This document shows positions 16,290 to 24,742 of a DNA stretch of 64,000 nt, one piece after another. Under the pieces are notes generated by a model, which was not told where the DNA came from, did no database searches, and saw only the letters and a list, made by a program, of their open reading frames with translations. The position numbers were made by a program, and so were the translations under genes. Numbering within the stretch: position 1 is the first letter of the stretch; the number at the start of each line of letters is the position of its first letter. Origin of the DNA: Streptomyces cavernicola (GTDB lineage Bacteria > Actinomycetota > Actinomycetes > Streptomycetales > Streptomycetaceae); the NCBI RefSeq assembly GCF_029968035.1, contig NZ_JASCIQ010000028.1, positions 1 through 64,000 on the forward strand, read 5' to 3'.

Positions 16290-17345
16290 CTAGGGCACGC
16301 GGCCCGTCCACTCCGGTGTCGAGAACTTCGTACGGGCCAGGTGCTGGGCCGTGGCCAGTTCGTCCTCCGTGACCTGGCCGGCCGTGAGGCCGTGCCGGGT
16401 GCGGAACGAGTCGATCATGCGCTCGATGACCGCCTCGCGCGGCAGGCCCGTCTGCCGGCGCAGCGGGTCGACCCGCTTCTTGGCGCTCCGCGTGCCCTTG
16501 TCCGACAGCTTCTCGCGGCCGATCCGCAGCACCTCGACCATCTTGTCGGCGTCGATGTCGTACGACATCGTCACGTGGTGCAGGACCGCGCCGTCCCCGC
16601 CGGCCACCCGCTTCTGCGCCGCGCCCGCGATCTTCCCGGCGTCCGTGGCGATGTCGTTCAACGGCTGGTACCAGGCCTTGATGCCCATGTCGCCGAGCGC
16701 GCCGAGCACCCAGTCGTCGAGGTACGCGTAGCTGTCGGCGAAGGACAGGCCCTGGACGAGGGCCTCCGGCACCGACAGCGAGTACGTGATGGTGTTGCCC
16801 GGCTCGCAGAACATCGCGCCGCCGCCGCTGATCCGCCGCACCACCTCGACGCCGTGGCGGCGCGCGCCCTCCGCGTCCACCTCGTTGCGCAGCGACTGGA
16901 AGCTGCCGATCACCACCGCGGGCGCCGCCCACTCCCAGACCCGCAGTGTCGGCGGCCGCAGACCGGCCGCGACCTCGGCGGTGATCACCTCGTCGAGCGC
17001 CATGTGCAGGGCGGGGGACTGCGGGCCCTCGTGGATCAACTGCCAGTCGTAGTCCGTCCAGTCCGTGGCGTGCGCGAGGGCCCGCCGTACGGCTACACCG
17101 ACGCCCTCCGCCGTCAGCCCGTACATCACGGTGCCCTCCGGCAGGGCCGCCTCGATACGGGCGGCGAGACCCGCCGCGTCGGTGTCGGAGGGCGCGCCCT
17201 CCAGAGAGCGGCTCAACGCGAGGAAGGCGTCGTCGGGTTCGAGGAAGAAGTCGCCGGCGACCCGCACGTGCCGCAGCTCGCCGTCCTCCACTTCCAGGTC
17301 CACGACGACGAGCTTGCCGCCCGGGATCTTGTACTCACCGTGCAT
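16290..17345 (-). CDS. lipoate-protein ligase family protein with N-terminal accessory domain
   Basis: 351 residues. The first 90 (GEYKIPGGKLVVVDLEVEDG, HVRVAGDFF) look like the accessory domain that lies at the C-terminus in E. coli LplA; the catalytic biotin/lipoate-transferase fold follows (RRISGGGAMFCEPGNTITYS with the RRxSGGG loop, and KIAGAAQKR with the essential lysine). So domain order is permuted. It attaches lipoate or octanoate to carrier domains such as GcvH or E2 subunits. The ATG at 17345 is chosen because GGAGG lies 7 bases upstream; longer in-frame starts have none. Confidence 0.85.
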   Translation of the reverse strand: MHGEYKIPGGKLVVVDLEVEDGELRHVRVAGDFFLEPDDAFLALSRSLEGAPSDTDAAGLAARIEAALPEGTVMYGLTAEGVGVAVRRALAHATDWTDYDWQLIHEGPQSPALHMALDEVITAEVAAGLRPPTLRVWEWAAPAVVIGSFQSLRNEVDAEGARRHGVEVVRRISGGGAMFCEPGNTITYSLSVPEALVQGLSFADSYAYLDDWVLGALGDMGIKAWYQPLNDIATDAGKIAGAAQKRVAGGDGAVLHHVTMSYDIDADKMVEVLRIGREKLSDKGTRSAKKRVDPLRRQTGLPREAVIERMIDSFRTRHGLTAGQVTEDELATAQHLARTKFSTPEWTGRVP

Positions 17346-17464
17346 GCGCCATCCTCCAGCCGGCCGGGCGTACGTCGTACCTGGGCTCACACCTGGAGTG
17401 AACCGGTGCAAATCGTACTCCCGTGGGTCGGGGCGCGGCGGGTGTCCCGAGGGGCGCAGGGGTG

Positions 17465-17518
17465 CGCGAAAACCGCCTCTGCCACGCGAAAACCGCCACT
17501 GTGACGCGGAAAACCACC
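17465..17518. repeat. three direct repeats with 20-bp period upstream of the lipoate ligase
   Basis: CGCGAAAACCGCC at 17465-17477 and again at 17485-17497, with the variant CGCGGAAAACCACC at 17505-17518. The exact 20-bp spacing puts all copies on one face of the helix, about 120-170 bp before the ligase start. Iteron-like; could be an operator array. Confidence 0.6.
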
Positions 17519-17554
17519 GCACGCGCGTGCCGGGTCCGGGCGCGCGCGTGCGGT
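17516..17554 (-). terminator. hairpin after the APH-like gene
   Basis: ACCGCACGCGCG (17516-17527) pairs with CGCGCGTGCGGT (17543-17554), 15-nt loop, directly after the minus-strand stop at 17559. It overlaps the last of the 20-bp-period repeats. Confidence 0.6.
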
Positions 17555-17558
17555 CGGT

Positions 17559-18875
17559 TCATGACGGCGAGGAATCGGGCGACGAGGAGTCCGAGGGGGA
17601 GTCCGAGCGGGATTCCGAGGCGGAGTTCGAGGATGAGGAGTCCGGTGACGGGGGTGGGGCGAGTGGGCCGACCGTGGGCAGTGCGCGCGCCACGGACACG
17701 GGCTCCGGCTCCCTGTGTGACTCCGGCCGCGACCCCATCTGCGGCTGCGGCTGCGGCTGCGGCTCCGGGTTCGGGTTCGGTTCGGGGAGGGGTGTGGCCA
17801 CGTCGAACATCTCCTGCCGGGGCTCGGGGCGGGTGCGCGTCGCCTCCCGCGTCGCCTCCCGCGAGGCCTCCTGCCCGGCCGAGCGCTCGGTCCGCGGTCC
17901 GGTCCCCGGTTCGGTTCGCGATGCGGTTCGCGGTTCGGTCCGCGTCGCCGGGGCCGTCTTCGGCCAACTGCCGTCGAGGACCAGGTCGATCACCGGCCGG
18001 TACGCCGACTCCAGGTCGCCGTCCAGGTGCAGGTGCGTGGCGATGCGGAACAGCAGGGCGCGGACGAGGAGTTGACGCCAGTGCGGCACGTGCTCCCAGT
18101 GGTCGAGCACACTCGGCTCGGCCCCGTGCCAGCACAGCGCGTCCACGACGGCCACGGCGGACGCCCAGCCCGTCGGCCGCCAGTACGCGGGCCAGTCGAT
18201 GATCGCCGGCGGCAGCCCGTCGGCGTCGGCGAACAGGACGTTGCCGAGCAGATCGCCGTGGACGACCTGTGAGGCGTCCTCGGGCAGCGGGGCGCGGGCC
18301 GCGATCAGCGGAGCCACCAGGTCGAAGTCCCTCGCGGGCACGCCCTGTTCGGCGGTCACGGCCTCGGCGGAGCCCGCCGCGTACCCCCAGGAGAACCGGT
18401 CCGCCCGCGTCCACGGGTCGTCCCGCTCGTCGAGGAAGGCCGGGCGCGGCAGTTCGGCGAGGGCGGCGTGGAAGGCCAGGCCCGCGCGTACGACGTCGTC
18501 CACGCGCCGCTCGTCCGCGGTGCCCGGCACGAGCCGCCAGGCCTCCCAGCCGCCCGCTGTCCAGGTGCCGTCCATGGACCGCACCGGCGGCGCGATCCGG
18601 AACTCGTTCGATTTCGGCAGGGCGTTGAGGGTGTTGGCCCGCCAGGCGGTCTCGGTGCGCAGACCGGTCCGCTTCAGGACGATGCCGTCCGCGCACCAGG
18701 TGCCGCCCTGCCCGCCGGGCAGCGGCCGGGCCGGACCCTCGGAGCCGAACGCGGCGAGCACGGCGAGACTGGGCGGCTCCTGCCGGGTGAGCGTCGAGAT
18801 CGAGGTGATGTTATTGGGGGAATTGGGCTTATTTTGTCGGATCGCGAACATGGCGCGGAGCGTAGCGGCGATCAT
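17559..18875 (-). CDS. aminoglycoside-phosphotransferase-like protein (TIGR02569 type) with disordered tail
   Basis: Up to 438 residues. Residues 35-290 form an APH-like kinase domain: LPGGQGGTW as the nucleotide loop, VVHGDLLGNVLF as the catalytic HGDxxxxN loop and AIIDWPAYW as the metal loop. The last 145 residues are low complexity: TEPRTASRTEPGT repeats, a PNPNPEPQPQ run and a Ser/Asp/Glu-rich end. I keep ATG 18875 for lack of a better ribosome site, but the first 38 codons are unusually A/T-rich and may be leader; ATG 18851 and GTG 18761 are alternatives. Substrate unknown. Confidence 0.7.
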   Translation of the reverse strand: MIAATLRAMFAIRQNKPNSPNNITSISTLTRQEPPSLAVLAAFGSEGPARPLPGGQGGTWCADGIVLKRTGLRTETAWRANTLNALPKSNEFRIAPPVRSMDGTWTAGGWEAWRLVPGTADERRVDDVVRAGLAFHAALAELPRPAFLDERDDPWTRADRFSWGYAAGSAEAVTAEQGVPARDFDLVAPLIAARAPLPEDASQVVHGDLLGNVLFADADGLPPAIIDWPAYWRPTGWASAVAVVDALCWHGAEPSVLDHWEHVPHWRQLLVRALLFRIATHLHLDGDLESAYRPVIDLVLDGSWPKTAPATRTEPRTASRTEPGTGPRTERSAGQEASREATREATRTRPEPRQEMFDVATPLPEPNPNPEPQPQPQPQMGSRPESHREPEPVSVARALPTVGPLAPPPSPDSSSSNSASESRSDSPSDSSSPDSSPS

Positions 18876-18970
18876 GGCCCGCCGCTTCTCGTTCCGCTTC
18901 GGCGTGGCGTCGAGAGGCCCTGCGGGAGGTCGCGGTCCCGTCGCTGCGGAGGAGAGCCGGGGAACGCGAA

Positions 18971-19000
18971 GTGGCCGCCCGGCGAAGGCCGGACGGCCAC
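18971..19000 (-). terminator. terminator of the subtilase gene
   Basis: GTGGCCG (18971-18977) pairs with CGGCCAC (18994-19000), with an inner CCGG/CCGG stem, 90 bp after the minus-strand stop. A GTCG/GTCA microsatellite lies nearby at about 19050-19070. Nothing else is visible in the 18876-19090 gap. Confidence 0.55.
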
Positions 19001-19090
19001 AGTGCCGTCGTGCTGTCCTGCCGTGCTGCGTTGCCTCGTGCAGTCAGGCCGTCGGTCAGTCGGTCGGTCGGGCTGTTGTGCCGTCGTACG

Positions 19091-20335
19091 TCAGAACAGC
19101 GAGTGGAGAAGTTTGTTCGGGGATCCGGTGCCTGGCTGTTTCACGATGCCGGCGGTGGCGTTGGCGGTCAGCGCGCTGCTCACCTGCGCCGGGGTCGCCG
19201 AGGGGTGGTCGGCGAGATAGAGCGCGGCGACGCCGGCGGTGTGCGGGCTGGCCATGGACGTGCCGCTGATGGTGTCGGTCGCGGTGTCGCTGCTGTTCCA
19301 GGCGGAGGTGATGTCCACGCCGGGCGCGAACAGGTCGACGCAGGAGCCGTAGTTGGACCAGGAGGCCTTGGTGTCGGTGCGGTCCGTGGCCCCGACGGTG
19401 AGCGCCCCCGGCACGCGGGCGGGCGAGGAGCCGCAGGCGTTCTCGGGCAGCCCGATGATGTTGCCGTTGCCCGCGGCGACCGCGTAGCTGACGCCGGAGT
19501 CGATCGACCGCTGCACCGCCGTGTCCAGGCTGGTGCTGGCGCCGCCGCCGAGGCTCATGTTGGCCACCGCCGGCTTGACCGCGTTGGCGGTCACCCAGTC
19601 GACACCGGCGATCACCCCGGAAGTGCTGCCCGACCCCAGGCAGTTGAGCACACGGACGCCGACGACCGAGGCGGACTTGGCCACGCCGTACGTCGATCCC
19701 GCGGCGGTCCCGGCGACATGGGTGCCGTGCCCATGGCAGTCGTTGCCGTTCTGGCCGTCGCCGATGGTGTCGGCGCCGACGCTCGCCCGGCCGCCGAACT
19801 CGCTGTGGCTGACCCGTATTCCGGTGTCGATGACGTACACGTGCACGCCGGACGCGGTGGTGTTGTACGTGTACGAGCCGTCGAGCGGCAGGTTCCGCTG
19901 GTCGATGCGGTCCAGGCCCCAGGTGGCGCCGTTCTGGGTGACGGCCTTCCGCTTGGCGCCGTTCCGCGTGGGGGCGACGCGGACCTCGGCGTCCTGCTCG
20001 ACGTACGCGACGCGCGGATCGGCGGCCAGACGGAGGGCCTGGGCCTTGTCCATCCGCACCGAGAAGCCGCGCACCGCGGAGCGGTACACCTGGGCGAGTT
20101 CGCCGTCGTAACGTGCGGTCAGGTCCTCGGCGGCCGTACGGACCGAGGCCTTGGGGGTGTCCTTGAGTACGGCGATCCAGCTGCCGGAAATGGCGGTCTC
20201 GACCGGTGCGGTGCGCAGGTCGACGGTGGGGCGGTCCGCGCTCTGTGCGGGGGAGGCCGCGAGCAGCCCGGCGGTGAGAGTCGCGAGAGCGGCGACCGGG
20301 GCGAGTACGCGAAGTCTTCGCGTCGGGGATCTCAT
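19091..20335 (-). CDS. secreted subtilisin-like serine protease (S8) with I9 propeptide
   Basis: 414 residues. Signal peptide (RRLRVLAPVAALATLTAGLLA, cleavage near SPAQSA), inhibitor I9 propeptide (GSWIAVLKDTPKASVR to PRVAYVEQDAEV), then the S8 peptidase with catalytic Asp in YVIDTGIRVSH, His in CHGHGTHVAGT, oxyanion Asn in AVAAGNGN and Ser in GTSMASPHTAG. Proteinase K-like. Start placed at ATG 20335, which begins the signal peptide; the upstream frame to 20488 lacks a leader-like composition. An extracellular scavenging protease. Confidence 0.92.
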   Translation of the reverse strand: MRSPTRRLRVLAPVAALATLTAGLLAASPAQSADRPTVDLRTAPVETAISGSWIAVLKDTPKASVRTAAEDLTARYDGELAQVYRSAVRGFSVRMDKAQALRLAADPRVAYVEQDAEVRVAPTRNGAKRKAVTQNGATWGLDRIDQRNLPLDGSYTYNTTASGVHVYVIDTGIRVSHSEFGGRASVGADTIGDGQNGNDCHGHGTHVAGTAAGSTYGVAKSASVVGVRVLNCLGSGSTSGVIAGVDWVTANAVKPAVANMSLGGGASTSLDTAVQRSIDSGVSYAVAAGNGNIIGLPENACGSSPARVPGALTVGATDRTDTKASWSNYGSCVDLFAPGVDITSAWNSSDTATDTISGTSMASPHTAGVAALYLADHPSATPAQVSSALTANATAGIVKQPGTGSPNKLLHSLF

Positions 20336-20629
20336 GAGGAGGAACCAGTCCTTTCGTTGGCAGGCCGTGCCCAGGGGACGGATGGCAGTGCTGCCGCCAA
20401 ATCCCGGAACAGGCCTTGGCGTTGACGAAAGTGCGGGAAGTGGAATCCCTTCCCCCGGCGGACTGTCCCACCGGTGATCAACGACCACAAGGTTCTTGAC
20501 TGAACGCCGTCAAATTCGCCGGCCTGTCCGCCCCATCAGGCAGTGGCCAGACGGGGTGGCCAGGGGACCGGTGAGGGGGCGACGGGGCAGCGGCGCGCGG
20601 TGATCGTCAACCTGCCGGGGCCGCCGGGC

Positions 20630-21380
20630 GGTCCCAAGGCGGGCGGCTGGAGTCAGGGCCCCCGCGTTCCTGCAGCAGCTCGCCCTGCTCCCCGAGGACC
20701 CGCGCGAGCTGCCCGAACCCGGCACCGCCGACTACGTTCACCGGCTCGTCGAGGGCTGCAAGCTGGCGATGGCCGACCGCGAGGCCTGGTACGGGGACGC
20801 CGACGAGGTGCCGCTCGACGCGCTGCTCTCCGCCGCGTACAACGCCGAGCGGCGCGCCCTCATAGAGGAGCGGGCCTCCCGCGAACTGCGGCCCGGCAGC
20901 CCCGAGGGGCGTGAGCCGCGTCTGGCCAGGGCCGCCGAGACCGTGCTCGAAGGGGAGTACGCGATGGGCACGCCCGTCGCGGGCGCGGGTGAGCCGACCG
21001 TCGCGCGGGACGGCGGCACCCGCGGCGAAATGTGCCACCTGGACATCGTGGACCGCTGGGGCAACTTGGTCGCGGCCACGCCCAGCGGCGGCTGGCTGCA
21101 GTCCAACCCGATCGTGCCCGAACTGGGCTTCCCGCTCGGCACCCGGCTCCAGATGGCCTGGCTCGAACCCGGACTTCCCAACTCCCTCACCCCGGGCCGC
21201 CGTCCGCCCACCACGCTCACCCCGTCGCTCGCCCTGCGCGACGGCGAACCCGTGCTCGCGTTCGGCACGCCGGGCGGGGACCAGCAGGACCAGTGGCAGC
21301 TGAACTTCTTCCTCGCCGTCGCCCTGCGCGACCCGGTGCGCGGCGGTCTCGACCTGCAGGGGTACGCGGTGGGGCGGTGA
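20630..21380 (+). pseudogene. decayed gamma-glutamyltransferase gene
   Basis: Residual homology to the C-terminal part of gamma-glutamyltransferase-family proteins: GGWSQGP, then in another frame FLQQLALLPEDPRELP, YVHRLVEGCKLAMADREAWYGD, HLDIVDRWGNLVAATPSGGW and LTPSLALRDGEPVLAFGTPGGDQQDQWQ. Four signs of decay: the N-terminal half is missing; an extra C in the run at 20659-20663 shifts the frame between WSQGP and FLQQL; the catalytic Thr before CHLD is Met (GEMCHLD); and GGLDLQ jumps directly to the family's end-type GYAVGR, implying an internal deletion. The frame from ATG 20769 is still open for 203 codons. Confidence 0.8.
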
Positions 21381-21513
21381 CCGTGCGTGAGCGCGCATCC
21401 CCGCACGCGCGCGACCGTACGAAACAAGCCGAACCCGAAGCGTTCACGGCGATTCAAGCCGCTGTCCACCGGTCGGGTGGGGATTGTCAGTGTCGCGTGA
21501 TCTGATAGGACAC

Positions 21514-22353
21514 ATGATCGAAGACCTCGAAGGCTTTCTCGACACCGGCCTGACCGACGTGGAGGAGGCCGTCCGCAAGGCCGCCGCGGCCGAGGTGATG
21601 CCGCGCTTCCGTCAGCTCGCCGCGCACGAGATCGACGAGAAGGAGGGCCCGCACGACCTCGTGACGGTCGCCGACCGCCGTGCCGAGGAGCACCTCACGG
21701 AGTCCCTGACGGCACTGCTGCCCGGCTCGGCGGTGGTCGGCGAGGAGGGCGTGCACGCCGACCCGTCGAAGCTGGACGCTCTGCACGGCGACGCGCCCGT
21801 GTGGATCGTCGACCCGGTCGACGGCACGCGGCAGTTCGTCCACGGCGACCCGGGGTTCTGCACGCTGGTCGCGCTCGCCCACCGAGGCGAGGTCCTCGCG
21901 TCGTGGACGTACGCGCCGGCGCTCGAAGAACTCGCCGTGGCCGTCCGCGGCCGGGGCGCGCGCCTCGGCGACCGGGTGCTGCAACCGGGCGCGCCCGAGC
22001 CCGGCCACGTCCTCGAAGTGGCCATGTCCCACCCGGACTTCACGACCGACGAGCAGAAGCGCGCGCTCCTCGGCCTCGACGTGGACGGGGTGCACAGCAG
22101 GCCCTGCGGCTCGGCCGGCCTGGAGTACCTGGCCATAGCGAAGGGCGAGGTGGACGCGGTCGCCTTCTCCTGGGAGAACGCCTGGGACCACGCGGCGGGG
22201 CTGCTCCTCGTGGCCGAGGCGGGCGGCACGAACCGCACGCTCGCGGGCGAGCCGTTCCGCATCGAGGGCGGGAACGCGCTGCCGTTCACGGCCGCCCGGG
22301 ACGCGGACACGGCCGAGCGGATCCTGCAGCTGCTGCGGGCCGGGGCGGCCTGA
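21514..22353 (+). CDS. inositol-monophosphatase-family phosphatase
   Basis: 279 residues. Metal motifs are intact: Glu77/Glu78 in VVGEEGV, Asp100 and Asp103 in WIVDPVDGT, and the C-terminal WENAWDHAAGLLLVAEAGG. The family removes phosphate from inositol-1-phosphate, histidinol phosphate, or 3'-phosphoadenosine nucleotides; which one cannot be settled here, although members of this subgroup are often called histidinol or inositol phosphatases. Start ATG 21514 follows TAGGA; a TTGTCA-like hexamer about 25 bp upstream suggests a very short leader. Confidence 0.83.
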   Translation: MIEDLEGFLDTGLTDVEEAVRKAAAAEVMPRFRQLAAHEIDEKEGPHDLVTVADRRAEEHLTESLTALLPGSAVVGEEGVHADPSKLDALHGDAPVWIVDPVDGTRQFVHGDPGFCTLVALAHRGEVLASWTYAPALEELAVAVRGRGARLGDRVLQPGAPEPGHVLEVAMSHPDFTTDEQKRALLGLDVDGVHSRPCGSAGLEYLAIAKGEVDAVAFSWENAWDHAAGLLLVAEAGGTNRTLAGEPFRIEGGNALPFTAARDADTAERILQLLRAGAA

Positions 22354-22360
22354 GCCGAAA

Positions 22361-22413
22361 CCGCATCCGAGCCGCATCCGAGCCGCATCCGAGCCGCATC
22401 CGAGCCGCATCCG
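22361..22413. repeat. 11-bp tandem repeat between convergent genes
   Basis: CCGCATCCGAG is repeated four times head to tail from 22361, followed by a partial fifth copy, within 10 bp of the phosphatase stop. Pure slippage-type array; no palindrome. The rest of the gap to 22457 holds nothing recognisable. Confidence 0.75.
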
Positions 22414-22457
22414 CGACGGCTGCTCAACGCAAGGCTGCTGCTCACCGCGACGGTCGC

Positions 22458-23027
22458 TCAGCTCACGGGCCTGAGCCTGGCCTGCGGCCGACTCCGGCTC
22501 TCCGCCTCGCAGTTGAGCCGCACGCCGAGCACCTCGTACGTCCCGGCCGTGCCCACCGCGGGCCATAGTTCGGGTGTGCGCGGCAGCTGGCCCATGTCGA
22601 CGAAGCCCGGGACGGGCAGGCCGAGTTCGACGAAGAGGCCGGTGATGCCCGCGCCCCACGGGATGAGGCTGACCGTTCCGTTCAGGCGCAGGCCGACCGG
22701 CAGGGGGCCGGCGACGATCCGGGTGAAGTGCCGCCCGCGCCGGGCCTCCCGCCAGGCCCGCTCGAACTCCGCCGCCGTCACCGGGAGCCCCTCAGGGACG
22801 GTCCCGCCCACCGGAATCCCGTACGTCGCCTCGTACAGCTGGACGCCGAAGTCGCCGAACTCCGCGCGCATCCAGTCGAGTTCGGAGCGGTCGGCGGCGG
22901 CGAGCGCGGCGCTGTCCGGCGGGCCCGCCGCGAACGACGCCTGCCGTGCCACCACCCCCGAGTCGTCGTACTCGAACCAGTGGTGCGTGTCGTCGGCCGC
23001 GTCCCAGCGGTGTGTCCAGTTCGGCAT
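22458..23027 (-). CDS. conserved hypothetical protein
   Basis: 189 residues, no signal peptide, no membrane segment. Starts MPNWTHRWD with an Asp/Trp-rich N-terminus (HHWFEYDDSGVVARQASF) followed by a compact domain with GTVSLIPWGAGITGLFVELGLPVPGF. No catalytic motif that I recognise. The segment HRWD...WFEYDDSG resembles small actinobacterial proteins annotated only as hypothetical. Divergent from the oxidoreductase gene, 79 bp apart. Confidence 0.65.
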   Translation of the reverse strand: MPNWTHRWDAADDTHHWFEYDDSGVVARQASFAAGPPDSAALAAADRSELDWMRAEFGDFGVQLYEATYGIPVGGTVPEGLPVTAAEFERAWREARRGRHFTRIVAGPLPVGLRLNGTVSLIPWGAGITGLFVELGLPVPGFVDMGQLPRTPELWPAVGTAGTYEVLGVRLNCEAESRSRPQARLRPVS

Positions 23028-23106
23028 CGGGCGAACGCTACCCCCGGCGGCGGTGTCAGTGGCCCGGCATATCCTGGGCAGCACCGACTGACAAAGGAGT
23101 CCGAAG

Positions 23107-24531
23107 GTGCCGTCGATGCTCGATGCAGTCGTCGTGGGGGCGGGGCCCAACGGCCTGACAGCCGCCGTCGAGCTGGCCCGGCGCGGCTTCTCGGTGGCCG
23201 TGTTCGAGGCCGAGGGGACGGTCGGCGGCGGTGCCCGCACGGAAGAGCTCACCCTCCCCGGCTTCCGGCACGACCCGTGCTCGGCCGTGCACCCCCTGGG
23301 CATCGGCTCACCCGCCTTCTCCCGCCTGCCCCTCGGGCGTTACGGCCTGGAGTGGCTGCACGCGCCGCTGCCGATGGCGCACCCGTTCCCCGACGGCTCG
23401 GCGGCCGTCCTCTCCCGGTCCGTCGCCGAGACGGCCCTGTCGTTCGGCCCGCGCGACGCGGGTGCGTACCGCCGCCTCGTCGCGCCCTTCATCGGCAAAT
23501 GGGACACGCTCGTACGGGACTTCATGTCCCTGCCGTCCACCGCGCTGCCCCGCGACCCGGTCACCCTCGCCCGCTTCGGCCTCGCCGGACTCGTCCCGTC
23601 CACCTGGCTGATGGCCCAGCGGTTCCGGGACGAGCGGGCGAAAGCCCTGTTCGCCGGGCTCGTCGCGCATGTCATCGCCCCGCTCGGCGGTCCCGCCACC
23701 GCCGCCGTCGGCCTGGTCTTCGCGCTCGCCGCCCACGAGCGCGGCTGGCCCGTCGCCAAGGGCGGCTCGCAGTCCGTCTCCGACGCCCTCGCCGCGTACC
23801 TGCGCGACCTCGGCGGCGCGGTGCACACCGACTTCGAGGTGAAGCGCCTCGACGACCTGCCGCCCGCCCGCGCGTACGTCTTCGACACCGCGCCCACCGC
23901 CCTCGCGCGGATCGCGGGGCTCGGCCGGGCGTACGACGGATACCGGTACGGCCCGAGCGCGTTCAAGATCGACTACGCCCTGGACGGACCCGTGCCCTGG
24001 ACCGCCGAGGAGGCGCGCAGCGCGGGCACCGTGCAGATCGGCGCGAGCAAGGCCGAGATCGCCGCCGCGCTCGACGCCGCGTCCCGTGAGCGGCGCGCCC
24101 CGGACCGGCCGTTCCTCATCACCGCCCAGCCCAGCCTCGTCGACCCGAGCCGCGCGCCGGAGGGCAAGCACGCCTTCTGGGCGTACGGGCATGTGCCCAA
24201 CGGCTGGGAGGGCGACCTCACCGACGCCGTGGAGCGCCAGTTGGAGCGGTTCGCGCCCGCTTTCCGCGACCGGGTCCTCGCCCGCGCCACGGCGGGCCCG
24301 CCCCAACTCGCCGCGCGTAACGCCAACTACATCGGCGGGGACATCGCCTGCGGCGCGGCCGCCGGACTCCAACTGCTGCTGCGCCCCAAGCTCTCGCTCT
24401 CCCCGTACAACAGCCCGCACCCGGCCGTGTTCCTCTGCTCCTCGGCGACGCCGCCGGGTCCCGGCGTCCACGGCATGTCGGGCCACAACGCGGCGAAGGC
24501 GGTGTGGAGACGGTTGCGGGGTGCCCCGTAG
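23107..24531 (+). CDS. FAD-dependent NAD(P)/FAD oxidoreductase, phytoene-desaturase-like
   Basis: 474 residues. The N-terminus is a Rossmann dinucleotide fold (VVVGAGPNGLTAAVELARRG) followed by a second glycine-rich motif typical of CrtI/amine-oxidase-like enzymes, and the C-terminus CSSATPPGPGVHGMSGHNAA is the FAD-capping motif. GTG 23107 is preceded by AAGGAG at 7 bases; ATG 23116 is an alternative. Not next to any carotenoid gene, so a desaturase or ketone oxidase role is open. The TAG stop forms the first bases of a dispersed repeat. Confidence 0.83.
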   Translation: MPSMLDAVVVGAGPNGLTAAVELARRGFSVAVFEAEGTVGGGARTEELTLPGFRHDPCSAVHPLGIGSPAFSRLPLGRYGLEWLHAPLPMAHPFPDGSAAVLSRSVAETALSFGPRDAGAYRRLVAPFIGKWDTLVRDFMSLPSTALPRDPVTLARFGLAGLVPSTWLMAQRFRDERAKALFAGLVAHVIAPLGGPATAAVGLVFALAAHERGWPVAKGGSQSVSDALAAYLRDLGGAVHTDFEVKRLDDLPPARAYVFDTAPTALARIAGLGRAYDGYRYGPSAFKIDYALDGPVPWTAEEARSAGTVQIGASKAEIAAALDAASRERRAPDRPFLITAQPSLVDPSRAPEGKHAFWAYGHVPNGWEGDLTDAVERQLERFAPAFRDRVLARATAGPPQLAARNANYIGGDIACGAAAGLQLLLRPKLSLSPYNSPHPAVFLCSSATPPGPGVHGMSGHNAAKAVWRRLRGAP

Positions 24532-24669
24532 GGGCGCGGGGAACTGCGCGGCCAGCCACGGCGAGAGCCGCACCCGCCGACGATGCGTACCCGGCAGACG
24601 CGGCTGCCCGATCAGCGACGCCGGCAGCTGCGGGCCGTCGAGGGTTGCTCGCGCAGTTCCCCGCGCCCC
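24531..24669. repeat. inverted pair of the GGGGCGCGGGGAACTGCGCG element
   Basis: The 20-mer GGGGCGCGGGGAACTGCGCG (24531-24550) returns as its exact reverse complement at 24650-24669, spaced by 99 bp that has no gene. Other copies of the same 20-mer are at 38704, 38786 and 57075. It is a dispersed intergenic element; here the pair can fold into a long-range stem that may end transcription of the oxidoreductase gene. Confidence 0.75.
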
Positions 24670-24742
24670 TGACGGGCCACTCACCCGACCCCGGGCCCGG
24701 GGCGGAGCCCCGAGGGGGCACCGGCATGCGCATAGTGGAGGT

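Noticed and set aside
20769..21380. A separate intact 203-residue gene
   Set aside because: Homology continues upstream in the same and in a shifted frame, the catalytic Thr is missing and there is no ribosome site; better explained as pseudogene.
24531..24669. Insertion sequence or MITE
   Set aside because: No transposase, and I could not see target-site duplications at the ends; kept only as a dispersed repeat pair.
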